From Bacteroidota bacterium (GTDB lineage Bacteria; Bacteroidota; Bacteroidia; Sphingobacteriales; Sphingobacteriaceae): 49,454 nucleotides of DNA. The notes beneath the pieces are model-generated. The model was not told the DNA's origin and ran no database searches. It was given only the letters and a program-made list of their open reading frames with translations. Shown piece by piece: positions 44,962 to 49,454 of this stretch. The position numbers and the translations under genes were made by a program. Where the stretch lies: assembly GCA_013286985.1 (NCBI GenBank), contig JABDEQ010000010.1, positions 1 through 49,454 on the forward strand. Reading direction: 5' to 3'. The first letter of the stretch is position 1; each line of letters opens with the position of its first letter.

Positions 44962-45023
44962 AGTTTTAAATAAAAAGGCAAAGCTAACAGTTATTTATTT
45001 ATCGTTAACTACAATTGTTTACA

Positions 45024-46166
45024 TCACTTTATAAATAGCCGCACCTGTTGCCAAACAGCAGCTAAGCTTACATTGCTTATACAAGGGAAAGGCTCATTTT
45101 TACCAGTTGTAAATTTGCATAGCCAATTGCAATTATAGCATTCCATTTTTTCAAATACGCATATGGGGCCATGAGGGCTGCCATGAGGGTAAGGTAAAAA
45201 ACGATCAAAATGCCCACCTCCTACTATACAAATCGATTGGGTTTGGGTAGCCGCAGCTATATGGCTAACACTTGTTTCATTGGCAATTACCAATGAAGAG
45301 CTGCCAACCAAATCAATTAATTGCAGTAATGTTGTTTTACCCATTAAATTAACCAGGCGGCCCGATAACAGGTGTTCATTTAAATCATCATCAAACGCCA
45401 TATCAATAACGCTTCCCTCCAGGTAAACGGTTTGCGAAGTATGTTGCAGAACCAGCTTTAGTAATTCATTGAATTTTTCGGACTCCCAGCATCTTTTTGT
45501 AACACCAGCACTTATTACCATTACAATTCCTTGTTTGGCAGGTGCATTAACTTCAATATTGGGCCCGTTGAGTGAAATGTTGCAGTTGAGCACGTGTTCG
45601 AAAAAGAATTTAGTGCGGTCAAACTCAAAAAAAATAGCTGGGGGCAGTATCAGTTTAGTCGTATAAAATTTATCTGTTTTTACTTTGTACCTCGGGTTAA
45701 TGCCTTCATTATTACTTTCAAAACCTATAATTTGCTTTGCTGCGGTTAATGCAGCCAAGCCATCGGTGATAAAGGTGCGGGTAGATGAAGGCATCAAAAC
45801 CTCGCTATAATTATTTTTAAACAGCAACCAGCCTAATTTCAAGGTTTTTGACGGGTCATCATAAAGCGAATCGGGACGGATAAAGTAAAACTCACCGATA
45901 AAGCTTGAGTCGTATTTTAATGCGATATCGCGCCATGAAGCATTTCCAACGCAATCAATTTGGCAGTCTTTATATTTTTCGGATTTCTTTATTATTTCGA
46001 TAAAATTTCTGAAAAGGATGTAATCGCCAATGGCATCAGTTTTAATGACCAACAGGCGTTTGCTTTTCTTTTGTCCGCGAAACTTTGCCAGAAACTGAAA
46101 AAGAAAAGGGAATTTAAGCAGTATAAAGCGCGTTATCCTGAATAAATTACGGTTTTGGTTTCCCAT
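45024..46166 (-). CDS. GT9 heptosyltransferase-type glycosyltransferase
   Basis: The 380-residue protein has the GT9 layout: LLVIKTDAIGDYILFRNFIE near the start (nucleotide-sugar glycine turn) and the C-terminal donor domain with VIANETSVSHIAAATQTQSICIVGGGHF. A Cys-rich tail (CYNCNWLC and FPCI) resembles other GT9 enzymes. It likely builds the LPS core or a related glycan. ADP-heptose as donor is not proven. Confidence 0.83.
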   Translation of the reverse strand: MGNQNRNLFRITRFILLKFPFLFQFLAKFRGQKKSKRLLVIKTDAIGDYILFRNFIEIIKKSEKYKDCQIDCVGNASWRDIALKYDSSFIGEFYFIRPDSLYDDPSKTLKLGWLLFKNNYSEVLMPSSTRTFITDGLAALTAAKQIIGFESNNEGINPRYKVKTDKFYTTKLILPPAIFFEFDRTKFFFEHVLNCNISLNGPNIEVNAPAKQGIVMVISAGVTKRCWESEKFNELLKLVLQHTSQTVYLEGSVIDMAFDDDLNEHLLSGRLVNLMGKTTLLQLIDLVGSSSLVIANETSVSHIAAATQTQSICIVGGGHFDRFLPYPHGSPHGPICVFEKMECYNCNWLCKFTTGKNEPFPCISNVSLAAVWQQVRLFIK

Positions 46167-46187
46167 ATTATATTTTTATTTCGTTTT

Positions 46188-47132
46188 TCAGGAGCCTGCT
46201 AATTGTTTTACTATCGATTCAAAATGTGCCTGGAAGAAAAAGTCGTAAGCATTTTCACCTTCAGGAATAACATTAAGAATTTCATAATATGCCTCTAAAA
46301 TCCTCTGTACTTTTAAACCTTCGGCCATGGAAAATGGAAACGACTGATTGCCTATAAAAAATTTACACCCTGCAATAATTTGGGCCAACTCCAAAAAATC
46401 ATCAACCTGTTGCCATTGCACGTGCGGTACATATTTACACAGATCGTTATACTCTGATTTAATGCCTATAAATACCAGATTATTGTATTTCTTCAAAAAA
46501 GAATAGTCAATTGAGGCGTTACGGTACCTTTCGCTCCTTGCAATCACTATTTTGTCTTTATAGGCATTATTAGCAACAACATTGATCCAGGGCTTGTGCA
46601 ATTCAGGTGTCACACCTGTGGTATATCCGCACCAGCGCGCAATGTTTGCTTTATCAAGCGGAATTGCCTGTGAATGAAAAATATCCAGATCGATATGAAT
46701 AAACTGTCCGTTATAAACTTCGCATTTTTTAATATAAGCCTGGTTATTTAATAGCGGGGTTAACATATCAACCATTTTTTGGTTTAACATTACGTTGCCT
46801 AGCGGGTGTGACATGTATTGAGGGAGTACGCGGGGCCTGCCCAGTTTCAGATATAGATTGATATTTGCGCCCGTTAATTCATAAATTCTTTTTATGGTGG
46901 GCAGCGCATAAATAACATCGCCAATGTTGCCGCTGTGGTTTATGTTGAGTTCCTTATTTGTTTTAGCAAATTCAATTATTTTTTCTGCGGTATTTAGTCT
47001 GTCGTCGCCTGTTAGATATAAAGAAAGTTCATGCAGCTCGTAATTTTTCGATTCCCATTTATACTGTTTGTATTGGTTTCGATCGGAATATTTTAACCAC
47101 AACCTGGCTGGCAAACTCTTTTTTTTGAACAT
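46188..47132 (-). CDS. GT-B-fold glycosyltransferase-like protein (GT9-related)
   Basis: The 314-residue protein carries GDVIYALPTIKRIYELTG, the start motif of GT9-like proteins, and a C-terminal FFIGNQSFPFSMAEGLKVQR segment that corresponds to the donor site. It lacks an obvious signal peptide. It lies 21 bases upstream of the GT9 gene on the same strand, so the two are probably co-transcribed. Catalytic activity is not certain. Confidence 0.7.
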   Translation of the reverse strand: MFKKKSLPARLWLKYSDRNQYKQYKWESKNYELHELSLYLTGDDRLNTAEKIIEFAKTNKELNINHSGNIGDVIYALPTIKRIYELTGANINLYLKLGRPRVLPQYMSHPLGNVMLNQKMVDMLTPLLNNQAYIKKCEVYNGQFIHIDLDIFHSQAIPLDKANIARWCGYTTGVTPELHKPWINVVANNAYKDKIVIARSERYRNASIDYSFLKKYNNLVFIGIKSEYNDLCKYVPHVQWQQVDDFLELAQIIAGCKFFIGNQSFPFSMAEGLKVQRILEAYYEILNVIPEGENAYDFFFQAHFESIVKQLAGS

Positions 47133-47195
47133 ATTTCTATTTTAAATTATCGTATAATAACAATTAAAACGATCTTCGAAAACTAATTTTAAAAA

Positions 47196-47895
47196 GTGGA
47201 TAAATCACCCGTAATTTCAATAATAATAGTTACCTATAACGCTGCCGATACCCTGCAAAAGTGTCTCGACAGTATTTATCGTCAAAAATATCCGGCGCTG
47301 AAAATAATTATTATTGACGGCAATAGCACCGACGGAACCGTTGACATTATCAAGGCAAACTTAAATAAAATATATTACTGGATTAGTGAACCCGATACCG
47401 GCATATACGACGCCATGAATAAAGCCCTAAAAAAAATAACCGGCGAATGGGTTTATTTTTTGGGGGGCCGATGATGAATTATATGATGAGTTTTCGACCC
47501 TGGCTTTTGAACTTAGTGATAAGAATGCTATTTACTATGCCAATGTACTCACCAAAGGTGTAAAACGCTCGGGAAAATTGAGTCCGTATCAAATGGCAAA
47601 ACATGGTCTTTTTCACCAGGCTATTATTTACCCCGCCGGCGTATTCAACAAATACACTTTTGATACCCGTTACAAAGTTGTGGCCGACAATGTTTTAAAC
47701 ATGTACTGCTGGAAAGACAAAGACATTAAATTTATTTATAAAGAATACATTATAGCGCATTTTAATCATACAGGCATATCGGGCGCCGTAAAAGATGCCG
47801 AATTTGAGAAAGATAAAAGCCGCCTGATTTTAAAATACTATGGCGTTAAGGTTTGGTTAAGATTTATAATAAGAACCCTTAAAAAAAGACATTAA
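47196..47895 (+). pseudogene. GT2 glycosyltransferase split by a +1 frameshift at a G6 tract
   Basis: From a GTG start at 47196 the frame encodes SIIIVTYNAADTLQKCLDS and IIIDGNSTDGT, both clear GT2 motifs, up to VYFLGG. It then shifts. Removing one G from the G6 tract at 47462-47467 restores YFLGADDELYDEFSTLAFEL and joins the second reading frame to 47895, giving about 232 residues, a usual length for a small GT2. Causes could be a real mutation, slippage-based switching, or a sequencing error in T6G6. The last four bases overlap the convergent GT2 gene. Confidence 0.8.
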
Positions 47896-48830
47896 CTAAA
47901 TAGCTTTTTTGTTTTCACGCCCCAAATTTGGCTGTAAATATAATTGAGCATATTCAGTTTGCTCTTTTTGCGGATATAAAAAGTAGTTTTCCGATACTTA
48001 AATAATAGTGCGCTCAGTTCAAAAGACAAATAACTTTCAACACGTTTTTTATAGGCAGCGTAAAACTGATCTATCACTTTTTGATTTTTATTTTTCGGAA
48101 AATCTGCGCAATAGGCCAGCCATTGTTCAATCCGCTCAATTTTTTGTATTGATGATAATTGGTGCTTGTCCTGCTTACGTTGCTGGCGTAAAATATTGGT
48201 GTCACTGCTATCATGCTGACGATACTTTACTAAACATTGCGGAATAAAATCAATGGTGCCTACATTAGTAGCCACATAAGCCAGCCACCAATCATGAAAA
48301 TAACCTTGTTTTAAAGGCAGGGCATCTGCCAGTAATTCCCTTTTCATTAAAATGGAATGCCCCGAAACGCAATTAAAAAACAAAAAAACTTCAGGTTCGC
48401 CGCCACGGTATAAGTTCATGATATCCGAAACCTTTTTGCCCATGGGAGAGCCATCTTCATGTATAAATTCAGAATCGTGGTATATAAAAATATGATCCTT
48501 AATGCCCTTTACCTGGAGCTCAATTTTTTGGGGATCCCACAAATCATCCTGATCACACAAGGCAATGTATTCGCCACTGCAAAGCGTTACTGCCTTTTCA
48601 AAATTGCCTGTAAACCCTAAGTTAGTTTCATTTTGAAAAACTTTGATATGCGGATAATGAGCAGCGTAACTGTTAATAATGGCAACCGTTTGGTCGGTTG
48701 AACAATCATCAACAATAATAATTTCAATAGGACTATAAGTTTGATTTACCAGCGTATTCAACTGTGCTGACAGATATTTTGCACCGTTATACGTGCATAA
48801 TGCAATTGATACCAGCGGTGTTTGTTCCAT
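47892..48830 (-). CDS. GT2 family glycosyltransferase
   Basis: The 312-residue protein has the GT2 start SIALCTYNGAKYLSAQLNTL, the IIIVDDCSTDQTV strand and the YIALCDQDDLWDPQKI donor-site region, matching the rhamnosyltransferase-like branch. RQHDSSDTNILR follows the catalytic domain. It converges on the frameshifted GT2 gene with a four-base overlap. It likely transfers sugar to a surface glycan. Confidence 0.9.
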   Translation of the reverse strand: MEQTPLVSIALCTYNGAKYLSAQLNTLVNQTYSPIEIIIVDDCSTDQTVAIINSYAAHYPHIKVFQNETNLGFTGNFEKAVTLCSGEYIALCDQDDLWDPQKIELQVKGIKDHIFIYHDSEFIHEDGSPMGKKVSDIMNLYRGGEPEVFLFFNCVSGHSILMKRELLADALPLKQGYFHDWWLAYVATNVGTIDFIPQCLVKYRQHDSSDTNILRQQRKQDKHQLSSIQKIERIEQWLAYCADFPKNKNQKVIDQFYAAYKKRVESYLSFELSALLFKYRKTTFYIRKKSKLNMLNYIYSQIWGVKTKKLFS

Positions 48831-48859
48831 TATTTGTGGTTACAATATTATGGTAAAAA

Positions 48860-49454
48860 CTAGGGTTTAAACTTATGCAGTTTTTTATTTTTCACCGATG
48901 ACCTGATTTTGGATACTACATTAAAAATAGTAATCCGGCTTGTATTTTGACTAAGTAACTCCTTAAAGTTGTTTTTATATTGCTGAATTAGTTTTCTGTT
49001 TTTAAACAGCTCTTTATAGCTATTCCATATCCAGGTTTGCCCTATCAATAGTTTAGGTATTAAGTCGATAAGGGTTATTTGCATATACCATAATATTAAC
49101 GCAATTCCGTTTAAATGTATGGCATGCAGGTAAAAACGATTGCGAAAATAAATACTTTTTACCCATTGGGCCGTTTCGTAGTTTTTGGTACTTGCTGATA
49201 CCTGGTGCCTACAGATGGAATGATGCTCGTAATAGCATTTCCAGCTCAATCGCCATGCCCTGATGCTTAACTCCATGTCTTCGCAATAAAACGGCGAAAA
49301 AATTTCGCTAAACCCTCCAAGCTCTTTTAATTTAGCAGCATCAACTAAGGCATTAGCGCCCGACAAATAAAATGTATAGAGCCTGCTGCTCTCACTGTCG
49401 GAATAATAAAAGTAATCTGTTTTTAATTTCAGGCCATTAAATTTGGGTACGCGG
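48860..49454 (-). CDS. GT2 family glycosyltransferase, 5' end cut by window edge
   Basis: The open frame continues without a stop to the last base of the window, so the start lies outside. The visible C-terminal part holds LSGANALVDAAKLKELGGF and SPFYCEDMELSIRAWRLSW, the ED-containing motif of rhamnosyltransferase-like GT2 enzymes. About 198 residues are visible. The TTG-initiated reading at 49366 is an artefact of reading a partial gene. Confidence 0.85.
   Translation of the reverse strand, partial: RVPKFNGLKLKTDYFYYSDSESSRLYTFYLSGANALVDAAKLKELGGFSEIFSPFYCEDMELSIRAWRLSWKCYYEHHSICRHQVSASTKNYETAQWVKSIYFRNRFYLHAIHLNGIALILWYMQITLIDLIPKLLIGQTWIWNSYKELFKNRKLIQQYKNNFKELLSQNTSRITIFNVVSKIRSSVKNKKLHKFKP

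Noticed and set aside
41005..49454. Horizontally acquired island
   Set aside because: The cluster is a typical surface-glycan locus; no integrase, tRNA or transposase borders it, and base use looks only slightly more A/T rich by eye.

Overview
The window is chromosomal DNA of a Bacteroidota bacterium, most likely family Sphingobacteriaceae (Mucilaginibacter/Pedobacter-like). This rests on protein content rather than any search: a Bacteroidota-type nuo operon with a short NuoG, gldJ next to porV (type IX secretion/gliding), DUF4159, stand-alone biotin carrier, LytS/LytTR signalling, and A/T-rich spacers with few clear Shine-Dalgarno sequences. No tRNA, rRNA, CRISPR array, phage or insertion sequence was seen.

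Region 1 (1-12843): the complex I operon from nuoB to nuoN, all on the plus strand and tightly packed (TAATG start/stop overlaps at B/C, G/H, J/K and M/N). NuoG lacks the large molybdopterin-like part. A 60-residue membrane ORF sits between nuoE and nuoF. The spacers F/G, I/J and K/L hold hairpins or repeat-like DNA.

Region 2 (12900-17530): plus-strand housekeeping genes: DedA, inorganic pyrophosphatase, CNNM/CorC-type membrane protein, rsmE, a DUF4159 protein and a biotin carrier, closed by a perfect 19-bp two-way terminator. Region 3 (17543-21200): gldJ (minus) divergent from porV-ispF (plus), closed by another two-way terminator; porU is not beside porV.

Region 4 (21201-31595): a three-domain GH18-like/NodB/GT2 membrane protein (a PNAG-type synthase plus modifying enzymes in one chain), a tiny FeoB-associated-type Cys protein, a class-I glutamine amidotransferase, a Nudix hydrolase, a PlsC-type acyltransferase, and a LytS/LytTR two-component system divergent from a small membrane protein plus a BcrAB-like ABC transporter. 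The spacer between the two-component system and the transporter carries several matches to the LytTR operator. This region also holds the most unusual DNA: two loci of 7-nt tandem repeats (NNNNAGT) facing their own reverse complements.

Region 5 (31596-40970): M28 peptidase, UvrD-type helicase with an Fe-S nuclease tail, YciI-like protein, NAD(P)-binding epimerase-like protein, outer-membrane barrel, NagZ-type GH3, a second barrel and its terminator. A 14-bp-arm palindrome at 37313-37345 shares a core with another at 25993-26021, which suggests a dispersed repeat family.

Region 6 (41005-49454): a surface glycan/LPS gene cluster, mainly minus strand: SAM-fold protein, glycosyltransferases of GT-A and GT-B (GT9) type, an MsbA-like flippase, a GT2 gene split by a frameshift at a G6 tract, and two further GT2 genes, the last running off the window edge.
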